Below are positions 16,067 through 25,339 of a stretch of 64,000 nt of DNA, in pieces. The number at the start of each line of letters is the position of its first letter. The stretch's first letter is position 1. The DNA is from Belliella pelovolcani (GTDB lineage Bacteria; Bacteroidota; Bacteroidia; Cytophagales; Cyclobacteriaceae). The position numbers and the translations under genes are program-made. The notes under the pieces are model-generated. The model ran no database searches and was not told the DNA's origin. It was given only the letters and a program-made list of their open reading frames with translations. The stretch is taken from NCBI RefSeq assembly GCF_900156785.1, contig NZ_FTOP01000009.1:62001-126000 (forward strand), given 5' to 3'.

Positions 16067-17371
16067 ATGAACCATAGAAGAAACTTTATCAAGACCTCAG
16101 CATTGATTGCAGGAGGCGCCATGATTAGTCCTTTTGCCTTACCAAAAGCTTTTGCAACAGGAGATGATGCGATTAAAATAGCATTGATAGGTTGCGGGGG
16201 CAGGGGAACAGGAGCTGTTTTTCAAGCATTCGAGACTGGCTACAATATCAAATTAGTAGCAATGGCAGATGCTTTTCGTGACAGGTTGGAAGGAAGCTAC
16301 AAACCTATATTTGATAAATATGGGAAGGAAAAAGTTGAGGTTTCTGAGGAAAAAAAATTCGTAGGCTTCGATGCTTACAAGGATGCCATCAAAGAAGCAG
16401 ATGTGGTCATCTTGGCAGCGCCTCCAGGATTTAGACCTGATCATTTTCAGGAAGCTATTCGGCAAAACAAGCAAGTATTCATGGAAAAGCCTGTGGCCAC
16501 TGATGCAGTGGGAATCAGGAAAGTCCTAGATGCAGCAAAAGAAGCAAGTGAGAAAAAGCTGAATGTAGTCGTAGGGTTCCAAAGAAGATATCAAGATAGC
16601 TATGTAGAAACCATCAAGCGAATTCACGATGGAGCCATTGGTGATATCGTATCAGGGCAAGTTTATTGGAATGATGCTGGTGTTTGGGTCAAGCAAAGAG
16701 AAGCTGGGATGACAGAAATGGAGTACCAAATGAGAAATTGGTACTATTTCAATTGGCTTTGTGGAGATCATATTGTAGAGCAACATGTCCATAATCTGGA
16801 TGTGGTCAACTGGATAAAAGGTGCTTATCCCATCAAAGCTGAAGGGACTGGAGGTCGATTTATTAGGAATGGGAAGGAGCATGGGGAAATATTTGATCAC
16901 CATTCAGTGACTTATACTTACGAGGACGGAACCGTGATTTTGGGTGAGTGCAGGCATTTTCCAGGTGCCCACAATAGAGTAGACGAAACTTTTCAAGGAA
17001 CTAATGGTAGGGCTTATTTAAATGCTGGAAATAAGGGTCAGCTATGGGATAGAAATGGAAATGTGCTTTACAATCATGACGGGAAAGGTAATAAAAATCC
17101 TTACCAAAAAGAGCATGATATGTTATTCAAAGCCATTGTGGATGGGGAGTTTAAATACCAAGATGCGGAACATGCAGCTAAGAGTACTATGACAGCAATA
17201 TTGGGGAGGAATGCTACATATTCTGGTAAGGTAGTACAATGGGATGAGGCTTTGCAGTCAGAGATAAGCCTTATGCCAGCAAGGCTTGATTGGAATTCCA
17301 ATCCTCAAGTTCTGCCAGATGATGCAGGATATTATCCAATTGCTTTACCAGGGAAAACCAAAGTGATATAA
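16067..17371 (+). CDS. Exported Gfo/Idh/MocA-family oxidoreductase (Tat signal)
   Basis: 434 aa. Tat-type leader HRRNFIKTSALIAGGAM. Rossmann NAD(P) motif IGCGGRGTGAV, the conserved EKP motif (MEKPVATD) and a C-terminal GFO_IDH substrate domain with DHIVEQHVHNLDVVNW. The intact EKP distinguishes it from the GH109 protein at 27.2 kb. It probably oxidises or epimerises a sugar using tightly bound NAD in the periplasm. ATG 16067 gives the Tat leader at the N terminus. Lies 31 bp after the FGE-like gene. Confidence 0.85.
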   Translation: MNHRRNFIKTSALIAGGAMISPFALPKAFATGDDAIKIALIGCGGRGTGAVFQAFETGYNIKLVAMADAFRDRLEGSYKPIFDKYGKEKVEVSEEKKFVGFDAYKDAIKEADVVILAAPPGFRPDHFQEAIRQNKQVFMEKPVATDAVGIRKVLDAAKEASEKKLNVVVGFQRRYQDSYVETIKRIHDGAIGDIVSGQVYWNDAGVWVKQREAGMTEMEYQMRNWYYFNWLCGDHIVEQHVHNLDVVNWIKGAYPIKAEGTGGRFIRNGKEHGEIFDHHSVTYTYEDGTVILGECRHFPGAHNRVDETFQGTNGRAYLNAGNKGQLWDRNGNVLYNHDGKGNKNPYQKEHDMLFKAIVDGEFKYQDAEHAAKSTMTAILGRNATYSGKVVQWDEALQSEISLMPARLDWNSNPQVLPDDAGYYPIALPGKTKVI

Positions 17372-17374
17372 ACT

Positions 17375-18283
17375 ATGGAAAGAAGAAAGTTTATTGAAAG
17401 GGCGAGTTTAGCGACTGCTCTCACAGCCATATATCCTTTTGGAAGCAATGTGTATGGAGCTAATTCAAAGCATAAATTTAATCATATTTATGCGCCACAT
17501 TTTGGGATGTTCCGTCATACTGCGGGCGGTGATCTGATAGCTCAGATTGATTTCATGGCTGAGCATGGTTTTAGGGCTCTAGAAGATAATGGCATGATGG
17601 GAAGATCAATAGAAGATCAAAACAAAATTGCCAAAGCCTTAGAGCGACGAGATATGAAGATGGGGGTTTTTGTGATCGATGGAGGGGACAATTGGAAGAA
17701 ATCATTGACAACAGGGAAGCAGGAGTTTTCGGATAATTTTTTAGATACTTGTAAAAAAGCTGTAGAGGTAGCCAAAAGAACTGGAGCTAAATGGATGACG
17801 GTGGTTCCTGGGTTTTACGAAAGGAATCTTCCAATTGGAATTCAAACTGCCCATGTGATCGAAGTTCTCAAAAAGGCTTCTGACATATTTGAGCCCCATG
17901 GTCTTACTATGGTATTAGAACCATTGAGTGATACACCAGAATTGTTTTTAAGATATTCGGATCAGACGTATTCGATATGTAAGGCAGTAGGAAGTCCTGC
18001 TTGTAAAATCCTTTATGATGCCTATCACATGCAAAGAAATGAGGGTGATTTATTGGCAAACATAGATAAATGCTGGTCTGAAATTGCTTATATACAAGTA
18101 GGTGATAACCCGGGCAGAAAAGAGCCAGGCACTGGAGAAATCAATTACCTAAATTTGTTCAAACATCTATATAATAAAGACTACCGAGGAATTATCGGTA
18201 TGGAGCATGGACTTTCAGAAGGAGGAGAAGCAGGAGAGAAAAAGCTTATTCAAGCGTATCTTAACTCTGATAAATTTAATTAA
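17375..18283 (+). CDS. Exported sugar-phosphate isomerase/epimerase-like TIM barrel
   Basis: 302 aa. Tat-type leader (ERRKFIERASLATALT). The body is an AP-endonuclease-2/hydroxypyruvate-isomerase-like barrel with metal-ligand positions EPL, DAYHMQ, QVGDNPGRKEPG and GMEHG. Starts 3 bp after the oxidoreductase stop. An export signal on an isomerase fold together with a Tat oxidoreductase points to periplasmic processing of a free sugar; the substrate is unknown. Confidence 0.8.
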   Translation: MERRKFIERASLATALTAIYPFGSNVYGANSKHKFNHIYAPHFGMFRHTAGGDLIAQIDFMAEHGFRALEDNGMMGRSIEDQNKIAKALERRDMKMGVFVIDGGDNWKKSLTTGKQEFSDNFLDTCKKAVEVAKRTGAKWMTVVPGFYERNLPIGIQTAHVIEVLKKASDIFEPHGLTMVLEPLSDTPELFLRYSDQTYSICKAVGSPACKILYDAYHMQRNEGDLLANIDKCWSEIAYIQVGDNPGRKEPGTGEINYLNLFKHLYNKDYRGIIGMEHGLSEGGEAGEKKLIQAYLNSDKFN

Positions 18284-18298
18284 TAATCCCAAAAAACT

Positions 18299-20206
18299 AT
18301 GAATCTAATAAACCTTAAAAAACTATATATTCTTACTATTAGTCTTATTATCAGTCAATTGATATATGCTCAAGGTAAGTATGAACTTGCTTTGGTTCCT
18401 TATCCTTCGGAGGTATCCATTGGAGAAGGGACATTTGTATTAAAAGACAAAACTCAATTGTATGCCGAGAATGATGCTCAGCGAGGTTCAGCGATGCTAT
18501 TCAATACTTATATCAATAAAAGATTTGGGGTAAGTACGAGTATATCTTCTCAAGCACAGGTTCACACTAAAATCAAAGTGAGTCATGATTCAAACATGGA
18601 GAATGAAGCTTACAGCCTCTCTGTTAATGCTAATGAGATAGAGGTTAAAGGAGGTGATGCTGGTATTTTTTATGCATTTCAAACGCTCATTCAATTGATC
18701 GAACAAAGAGGCAATGAATTACATATTCCAGTAGTCCAGATCAAGGATCAGCCGGAGTTTGGTTATAGGGGATTGATGATCGATGTGAGTCGTCATTTTA
18801 GAACCCTAGATGAGATGAAACAAATTGTGGATTTGATGGCTCATTTTAAATTGAATAGACTGCATTGGCACTTGACAGATGATCAAGGCTGGAGGTTGGA
18901 AATCAAAAAATATCCTAAGCTTACTGAGGTAGCCGCATGGAGAGACTCAACGATTATTGGGCAATACGGCAATTTCAAGCCATTTATATATGATGGGGTA
19001 AGACATGGTGGCTTTTATACCCAAGATGAAGCAAGAGAATTGGTACGCTATGCTGCTGAAAGAAAAATAACTGTGATTCCTGAGATCGAACTTCCAGGAC
19101 ATAGTTCTGCTGTACTTGCTGCTTACCCTGAATTTGGAAGTTTTGATGTGGTCAATGGTGTAGTTTCAAAAGGGAGTATTGCTGCTAAACGAGAGAATGG
19201 TCAGTCTTATAACAATGAAATTTTACCCTATGTGCCAGGATATTGGGGGATTCATTATAATATATTCGGTCCAAAAGAAGAGACCTTTAAGTTCCTAGAA
19301 GATGTCTTGACAGAGGTGATGGCTATTTTTCCAAGTGAATATATCCATATAGGAGGTGATGAGGTGCCTAAGGATCATTGGAAAACTTCTGAGATTGCTC
19401 AAAAGGTTATCAAAAAAAATAAACTCAAAGATGAACATGAACTTCAAAGTTATTTCATCAAGAGGATCGAGAAGTTCCTCAATAAAAACGGTAGAAACTT
19501 GATTGGTTGGGATGAAATCCTCGAAGGAGGCTTGGCTCCCAATGCTACAGTGATGAGTTGGAGAGGTGAGGCTGGAGGAATTGCAGCTGCCAAGATGGGA
19601 CATGATGTCATCATGACACCAAATAGTCATATGTACATTGACCATGGTCAGGGAAAGCAAGCCGATGAACCTTTGTTTATTTGTTGCTATTTGCCATTGG
19701 AAAAGGTCTATAGCTATCATCCAAGACCAATGGATCTGACTCAAGATCAGCAAAAGCATATTTTAGGAGTACAAGCAAATATGTGGACAGAGTATGTTCC
19801 ATCATTTGAAAAGATGCAATATATGGTGTTTCCGAGACTGCTGGCTTTGTCAGAAGTGGCTTGGATGGCGAAAGATAAAAAGGATTATAACTCTTTTGCC
19901 AAGGTTCGAATGCCTAAACACCTGGCTGAACTTGATCAACAAAACATCAATTTCAGAATTCCAGAAGCGATAGTAGAAGTTAATCTAAAAGATGGTAAAA
20001 AGGAAGTGAAATTGACGAGTAGTGTAGCTGGTAGCAAAATATATTACTCGTTTGATGGTCACAAGGCAGATAGAACAGCTCATCTATATAGAGGGCCTTT
20101 CTTGATGCCTGTTCATGGGGAAGGGCAGGAGCCATTGAAATTGAAATATATCATTGTAACACCATCTAACAGAGAAAGTGGTATATACACTGTAGAGATT
20201 GAGTAG
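18299..20206 (+). CDS. Beta-N-acetylhexosaminidase, GH20
   Basis: 635 aa with signal peptide (ends near YAQGK). N-terminal GH20b domain, catalytic barrel from about residue 155 (YRGLMIDVSRHFR, LHWHLTDDQGWRL) and the catalytic Asp-Glu pair in HIGGDEVPK (Asp354-Glu355) for substrate-assisted cleavage. The C terminus (about 560-635) is a small beta domain. It removes terminal beta-GlcNAc or GalNAc. Last gene of the operon, 15 bp after the isomerase, followed by a terminator. Confidence 0.93.
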   Translation: MNLINLKKLYILTISLIISQLIYAQGKYELALVPYPSEVSIGEGTFVLKDKTQLYAENDAQRGSAMLFNTYINKRFGVSTSISSQAQVHTKIKVSHDSNMENEAYSLSVNANEIEVKGGDAGIFYAFQTLIQLIEQRGNELHIPVVQIKDQPEFGYRGLMIDVSRHFRTLDEMKQIVDLMAHFKLNRLHWHLTDDQGWRLEIKKYPKLTEVAAWRDSTIIGQYGNFKPFIYDGVRHGGFYTQDEARELVRYAAERKITVIPEIELPGHSSAVLAAYPEFGSFDVVNGVVSKGSIAAKRENGQSYNNEILPYVPGYWGIHYNIFGPKEETFKFLEDVLTEVMAIFPSEYIHIGGDEVPKDHWKTSEIAQKVIKKNKLKDEHELQSYFIKRIEKFLNKNGRNLIGWDEILEGGLAPNATVMSWRGEAGGIAAAKMGHDVIMTPNSHMYIDHGQGKQADEPLFICCYLPLEKVYSYHPRPMDLTQDQQKHILGVQANMWTEYVPSFEKMQYMVFPRLLALSEVAWMAKDKKDYNSFAKVRMPKHLAELDQQNINFRIPEAIVEVNLKDGKKEVKLTSSVAGSKIYYSFDGHKADRTAHLYRGPFLMPVHGEGQEPLKLKYIIVTPSNRESGIYTVEIE

Positions 20207-20227
20207 TATGAATAGGTATTGACTATG

Positions 20228-20266
20228 AATACCATGGAAGACCAATGTTTTTCATGGTATTTTTTT
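20228..20266 (+). terminator. Rho-independent terminator after GH20
   Basis: 9-bp perfect stem AATACCATG/CATGGTATT with a 16-nt loop, then a T run. Confidence 0.85.
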
Positions 20267-20528
20267 ATCTGGTAACTCGAAAGATAACATTTTGATTTCA
20301 TTTGAAATGTGAAAATAAAATGAAAATTAATTTATTTTCGTTTTATATAATAATGAAAGTTTTTATATTTCGAAATATTCCGATAGCTTATTAATTTAAG
20401 ATTTGGATTAAGGTGATTTAAGATAGTGATTAGGAAGTCAAGAAAACGAAAAATTAGATTTTAATGATCTATCAATTGAGTTTGAGAAATTATGAAAAAA
20501 GTATTTGAAGTAAAATTTTCTATATAGC
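20267..20528 (+). promoter_or_regulatory. Promoter region of the GalNAc operon with two palindromes
   Basis: AT-rich, no gene. It holds a 13-bp inverted repeat with one mismatch (20315-20327 and 20334-20346, ATAAAATGAAAAT arm, 6-bp spacer) and a perfect 14-bp palindrome ATATTTCGAAATAT (20365-20378). Both look like dimeric repressor or activator sites. A 13-mer here (20353-20365) recurs upstream of the minus-strand susC. Confidence 0.5.
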
Positions 20529-22307
20529 ATGCTGTTACAAGGGATTGACTGGATCATTCTTATTGGCTTTTTTGCAGTATCACTCGGGATAGGGTTATAT
20601 ACAGCCAAAAAGGCATCTAAAAGTCAAGAAGAATATTTTAATGCTGGAGGTAACATGTCCTGGTGGTTACTTGGGATATCCATGGTCGCTACGACTTTCT
20701 CGACAGATACACCCAACTTAGTGACAGATATTGTCAGGACAAATGGAGCGGCTGGTAATTGGGTATGGTGGAGTTTTTTACTTACTGGTATGCTGACTGT
20801 CTTTTTCTTTGCGAAGCTTTGGAAGCGATCGGGAGTATTGACAGATATAGAATTCTATGAATTGAGGTATAGCGGTAAGCTTGCCGCATTTTTGAGAGGG
20901 TTTAGGGCCATTTATTTAGGTGTTTTTTTTAATGTGGTAATTATAGCCTCCGTCTCACTTGCAGCTATCAAAATTGGAGGGATTTTGCTAGGGATTAGTC
21001 CGTTGCAGACATTGTTGATAGCTGGCATCGTCACCGTGATCTATAGTTCCCTTGGAGGATTGCGAGGTGTGGTCTTGACAGATTTCTTGCAATTTGGGCT
21101 CTCTTTAGGCGGAGCAATAGCTGCTGCTTACATTGCAGTTTCCCATCCAGCGGTAGGTGGTATGGATAATTTGATCAATCACCCAGATGTAAGTAGTAAG
21201 CTTCATATACTTCCTGATTTTGGAAATATGGAAATTGCGGTTGTGATATTTTTTATTCCACTTTTTGTCCAATGGTGGTCTGTATGGTACCCAGGTGCAG
21301 AGCCTGGAGGAGGGGGCTACGTTGTCCAAAGGATGCTAGCCGCCAAAAATGAAAAGCATGCCTTTTCCTCTGTTTTGCTTTTCAATATTGTTCATTACGC
21401 TATTAGACCTTGGCCATGGATCATTGTGGCATTAGCTTCCATCATCGTTTTCCCTTCTTTGGATGATATTCAGACGGCATTTCCAAACGCTTCTGCTCAA
21501 ATCATCAAAGACGATATCGCTTATCCAGCCATGTTATCCTTTTTGCCTGTGGGTTTGATGGGTTTGGTAGTTACTTCATTGGTAGCTGCATACATGTCTA
21601 CACTTTCTACGCATCTGAATTGGGGAGCTTCCTATGTGGTAAATGATTTCTACAAAAGGTTTATTAATCCTAAAAGTTCGCAAAAGGCATTGGTTAATGT
21701 AGGAAGAGTTGCAACAGTTTTGATCATGTTATTTGGAGGGTATATGGCTTTGCAGTTGGAGAATGCACTTCAAAGCTTCAGTATTCTCCTGCAGATCGGA
21801 GCAGGGACGGGATTGCTATATATTCTAAGGTGGTATTGGTGGAGAATCAACGCTGCTAGTGAGCTGACAGCTATGGTAGTGTCATTTATGGTAGCTTTAT
21901 ATTTTGCATTTGTTCATAAGCAGTATTTTGAGCCCGTAGAAACCCATATTGAGTTGATAGTTGGGGTGGCAATTACGACATTTTCATGGGTAACGGTGGC
22001 TTACTTGAGTTCTCCTACGAATAAGTCTGTATTGATTAATTTTTTGAAAATCACTAAAGTGCCTGGCAGGGGGTGGGCGAAGATTAGGTCTCAAATGACC
22101 TCACAGGAAGCCGCTGATGCTGATCCAACTTTATTTGGATTTCAAAAAGCCCTGTTCTCCTTTGCAGTCGGAGTAATTGCTATTTATGCATTACTCTTAG
22201 CCATTGGGAAAGTAGTATTGAAAAGTTATACGTCTGGCGCAGGTCTATTTATGGTAGCTATTGTTGCGTTTGCACTTGTATATAGATTGATAGATAAAAA
22301 AGGATAA
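20529..22307 (+). CDS. SSS-family sodium:solute symporter, candidate GalNAc importer
   Basis: 592 aa, about 14 hydrophobic helices, with SSF signatures (AGGNMSWWLLGISMVATTFS, YSSLGGLRGVVLTDF, SLVAAYMSTLSTHLNWGASY). The inner-membrane Na+ symporter family takes up sugars and sialic acid. First gene of a seven-gene operon for amino-sugar catabolism and only 5 bp from agaS, so the substrate is probably GalNAc; that assignment is inference. Confidence 0.85.
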   Translation: MLLQGIDWIILIGFFAVSLGIGLYTAKKASKSQEEYFNAGGNMSWWLLGISMVATTFSTDTPNLVTDIVRTNGAAGNWVWWSFLLTGMLTVFFFAKLWKRSGVLTDIEFYELRYSGKLAAFLRGFRAIYLGVFFNVVIIASVSLAAIKIGGILLGISPLQTLLIAGIVTVIYSSLGGLRGVVLTDFLQFGLSLGGAIAAAYIAVSHPAVGGMDNLINHPDVSSKLHILPDFGNMEIAVVIFFIPLFVQWWSVWYPGAEPGGGGYVVQRMLAAKNEKHAFSSVLLFNIVHYAIRPWPWIIVALASIIVFPSLDDIQTAFPNASAQIIKDDIAYPAMLSFLPVGLMGLVVTSLVAAYMSTLSTHLNWGASYVVNDFYKRFINPKSSQKALVNVGRVATVLIMLFGGYMALQLENALQSFSILLQIGAGTGLLYILRWYWWRINAASELTAMVVSFMVALYFAFVHKQYFEPVETHIELIVGVAITTFSWVTVAYLSSPTNKSVLINFLKITKVPGRGWAKIRSQMTSQEAADADPTLFGFQKALFSFAVGVIAIYALLLAIGKVVLKSYTSGAGLFMVAIVAFALVYRLIDKKG

Positions 22308-22312
22308 ATAAT

Positions 22313-23491
22313 ATGATATCAACAACCTATTTGAACCTAGAGAAGCAGTCTGCTGTCAATGTCGGCGCAGAGCATACTGCTAGAGAAATCATGCAGCAAC
22401 CTCAGTTGTGGCTGGATGTATTGGCACTGATTGCTTCTCAAAAAATCGAATTAGAATCGTTTTTGAATCCACTTTACAGCCTTCCTAATTTGAGGATCAT
22501 ACTTACTGGTGCCGGATCTTCAGCTTTCATTGGAGAGGCAGCGGCTGGTTTGGTTCAATCCAGTACAGGAGTGATTACTCAAGCTATACCGACTACAGAT
22601 ATTGTCACGCACCCCGAATTGGCATTTAACAAGGCAATACCAACACTTTTGGTTTCTTTTGCTCGATCTGGTAATAGTCCAGAAAGTGTTGAGACAGTAC
22701 ATTTGGCAGACGAATATGTGGATGATATTTATCATTTAGTAATCACCTGTAATCGTGATGGTGAGCTGGCTGAATATGTCAAGAACCATAAGGGCAATAG
22801 TTATTGCTTATTACTTCCTGAGGAAGCTAATGATAAAAGTTTAGCAATGACAGGTAGCTTTACATCTATGTTGCTGTCAATCTTGGTGATTGCACAATTA
22901 AAAAATCTAGGCAATGTCGGTGAAAAAGTGATAGCTGTATCTGAGCATGCGGATGAATTTTTTGCAAAACATTTAGGGGACTTTATGGAAATCGCCGGCA
23001 GTCAATTTGACAGAGTGATATTTTTAGGGTCTGGCCCAATGTTGGGAGTGGCAAGAGAGTGTCATTTGAAACTTCAAGAATTGACAGACGGTCAGGTGGT
23101 ATGTAAGCATGATTCATTCCTTGGGTTTAGACATGGCCCTAGGGCTGTTGTCAATGAAAAATCCTTGCTTGTTTTTCTTTTTTCAAATGATCCACATGTT
23201 TATCAATACGAAAGAGACCTGGCGGCTAGTTTAGCTCAAGACTCAAGAAGCCTACCAATCATCACCTATGGTGCTTGGTATTCAGATGACTTCAGGTCAA
23301 TCATAAATTTAGCGCCAAGGACAAGTAGTTGCTCAGCAGGAGAGTTTAGGATTCTATCAGCTACGCTCATCGGACAGTTGTTAGGTTTTTATAAATGTCT
23401 CAATTTGGGATTGAAACCTGACAATCCTTCTATAAGTGGTGCAATATCTAGGGTTGTACAAGGTGTAAATATTTATCGCAAAGAAAAATGA
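22313..23491 (+). CDS. agaS: AgaS: galactosamine-6-phosphate deaminase/isomerase
   Basis: 392 aa with two SIS domains. GAGSSAF and SFARSGNSPES mark the phosphosugar loops and KHDSFLGFRHGPRAVV the AgaS-type C-terminal signature. AgaS converts galactosamine-6-P to tagatose-6-P plus ammonia. Neighbouring kinase and aldolase genes fit the tagatose-6-P route exactly. Overlaps the next start by 4 bp. Confidence 0.9.
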   Translation: MISTTYLNLEKQSAVNVGAEHTAREIMQQPQLWLDVLALIASQKIELESFLNPLYSLPNLRIILTGAGSSAFIGEAAAGLVQSSTGVITQAIPTTDIVTHPELAFNKAIPTLLVSFARSGNSPESVETVHLADEYVDDIYHLVITCNRDGELAEYVKNHKGNSYCLLLPEEANDKSLAMTGSFTSMLLSILVIAQLKNLGNVGEKVIAVSEHADEFFAKHLGDFMEIAGSQFDRVIFLGSGPMLGVARECHLKLQELTDGQVVCKHDSFLGFRHGPRAVVNEKSLLVFLFSNDPHVYQYERDLAASLAQDSRSLPIITYGAWYSDDFRSIINLAPRTSSCSAGEFRILSATLIGQLLGFYKCLNLGLKPDNPSISGAISRVVQGVNIYRKEK

Positions 23492-24396
23492 TACTTGTAG
23501 TCTGTCCCAACCCTTCTATCGATACTTATGCTCAAATGGAGTGTATGAAATTTGGTGAGCCTAATAGATTTATCAATATCCAAGAGTTTCCAGGTGGCAA
23601 AGGCGTTCATGTGGCATTGGCCCTACAAGAGATGGGCTCTAAGGTGTCTTTATTAGGCTTTTGGGCAGGACCAAATGGGGAGTGGGTCAAATCTCAGTGT
23701 AAGAATCATGGGATAGATGTTGGAGGAATCAGCTTATCAGGAAATACTAGGAAATGCTATACTATTCGATCAACTGATAAGCAATTGGATCATACTGAAT
23801 TTTTAGAGCCAGGTCCAAAGATGGATATTCAAAGTTTTGAGGCCTTTAAGGAGCTATTTGCTGAAAAAATTAAGCAGGCACAGCTTGTGATCATCTCAGG
23901 TTCTTGGCCTCTGGAAAGTGCAGAGAATTCCTGCCAAGAGTTGGTCAAGCTATGTAATCAAAATCAAATTGATGTAATCTTGGACTGTACTGGAGTTCAG
24001 CTCCAGAAAGCTATACAAGAGAACATCACAGCATTGCATCTTAATGAAAATGAATATAATGAGACAAATAATATGATGCCTAATGAACTGAAGTCTGTGT
24101 CAATGCTAGCCTTGACCAAGGGCAAAGATGGTTTGGAGTTGATTTCCAGCGAAGGTATAATAGAGGGTAGAGTTACACTAAGCAAAGTAATCAGTACAGT
24201 GGGAAGTGGGGACTGTCTGACAGCAGGGTTAGGATTTAGTCTAATCAATAATAAAGACATACAAGATCATGCAAGATTTGCGGTTGCTTTTGGAGCTGCA
24301 AATTGCCTTAGAGCAGAGCTTGGGATGCTCTACAAGGAGGATGTAAAAAAATTGCTTCATATTATCGAAATCAAAGAGAAGAAGTATGCACGATAA
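23488..24396 (+). CDS. PfkB kinase of the LacC/FruK type, likely tagatose-6-phosphate kinase
   Basis: 302 aa. Starts with the 1-PFK/LacC pattern VVCPNPSIDTYAQ, with PGGKGVHVALALQ and the anion-hole/catalytic motif VGSGDCLTAG. LacC/AgaK-type enzymes phosphorylate tagatose-6-P to tagatose-1,6-bisphosphate. Positioned right after agaS. Fructose-1-P kinase activity is the alternative, less likely here. Overlaps the next gene by 11 bp. Confidence 0.85.
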   Translation: MILVVCPNPSIDTYAQMECMKFGEPNRFINIQEFPGGKGVHVALALQEMGSKVSLLGFWAGPNGEWVKSQCKNHGIDVGGISLSGNTRKCYTIRSTDKQLDHTEFLEPGPKMDIQSFEAFKELFAEKIKQAQLVIISGSWPLESAENSCQELVKLCNQNQIDVILDCTGVQLQKAIQENITALHLNENEYNETNNMMPNELKSVSMLALTKGKDGLELISSEGIIEGRVTLSKVISTVGSGDCLTAGLGFSLINNKDIQDHARFAVAFGAANCLRAELGMLYKEDVKKLLHIIEIKEKKYAR

Positions 24397-25339
24397 AAAA
24401 TTGCTTGTAGTTGGGGAGTTGAATGTAGACTTGATTCTAAACGGTATCAAAGGATTTCCAAAGGTTGGTACTGAAATCATAGCTTCTCAGATGAACCTCA
24501 CGTTAGGTAGTAGTTCTGCGATCTTTGCTTGTAATATAGCAGCATTGGGAGTGCCCACAAGTTTCTGTGGTAGAATTGGGAAGGATGATTTTGGTGATTT
24601 CGTTAAGGAGAAGTTTAAGGAGAGGGGTGTGTTCTCTGATTTTTTGATTCAAGATGAGAGCTACCAAACAGGATTGACCATTGTGCTCAATTACGATCAA
24701 GATAGAGCAAATGTGACCTATTGTGGTGCGATGGAGCATCTTGGAATAGAAGATATCCCATGGGAAAATTTAGATCAGTTTGATCATCTACATTTTTCCA
24801 ACCTATTTCTTCAGCCAAAAATCAGAAAAGAAATTAAGCAACTATTCCAAAAATCTAAAGCAGCAGGTCTGACGACTTCATTGGATTTGCAAACAGATCC
24901 TGATAGTGATTTTGACTTTGATTATCGTGCCTGCCTGCCTTATGTTGATGTTTTTTTGCCAAATGAAGCAGAAATTAAAGGGCTTACAGGAAAGAGCAGT
25001 GTGGAGGATGCGCTAGAGGAATTGAGACCTTTTGCTAATGTAGTCGCAGTAAAGATGGGGCAAAAAGGAAGTATGCTATTCCATCAAGGAACAATAATTC
25101 AAGAGGAAGGATTTGTTCATGATCATTTTGTAGATGCCATTGGTGCTGGTGATAGTTTCAATGCAGGTTTTATTCACCATTTCCTTGCAGGCAAACCTTG
25201 GAGCACTTGTTTACGATTTGCAAACCTTACAGGTGCTGTCAATACTACAGCAGCTGGAGGGACGACAGCATTTGAAAGTCTAGCGGCTTTTCAGGAAACA
25301 ACAAAAAAGCTATTCAATGTAAATACAGCCAACTTATGA
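24386..25339 (+). CDS. PfkB/ribokinase-family sugar kinase, candidate GalNAc kinase
   Basis: 317 aa. Ribokinase-like: N-terminal VVGELNVDLILNG, GRIGKDDFGDFV, and the catalytic GAGDSFNAG (about residue 252). A second PfkB kinase in the operon is needed for the first pathway step (GalNAc to GalNAc-6-P), since an SSS carrier does not phosphorylate its cargo. That role is inferred from the gap it fills. Overlaps both neighbours (11 bp before, 4 bp after). Confidence 0.82.
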   Translation: MHDKKLLVVGELNVDLILNGIKGFPKVGTEIIASQMNLTLGSSSAIFACNIAALGVPTSFCGRIGKDDFGDFVKEKFKERGVFSDFLIQDESYQTGLTIVLNYDQDRANVTYCGAMEHLGIEDIPWENLDQFDHLHFSNLFLQPKIRKEIKQLFQKSKAAGLTTSLDLQTDPDSDFDFDYRACLPYVDVFLPNEAEIKGLTGKSSVEDALEELRPFANVVAVKMGQKGSMLFHQGTIIQEEGFVHDHFVDAIGAGDSFNAGFIHHFLAGKPWSTCLRFANLTGAVNTTAAGGTTAFESLAAFQETTKKLFNVNTANL

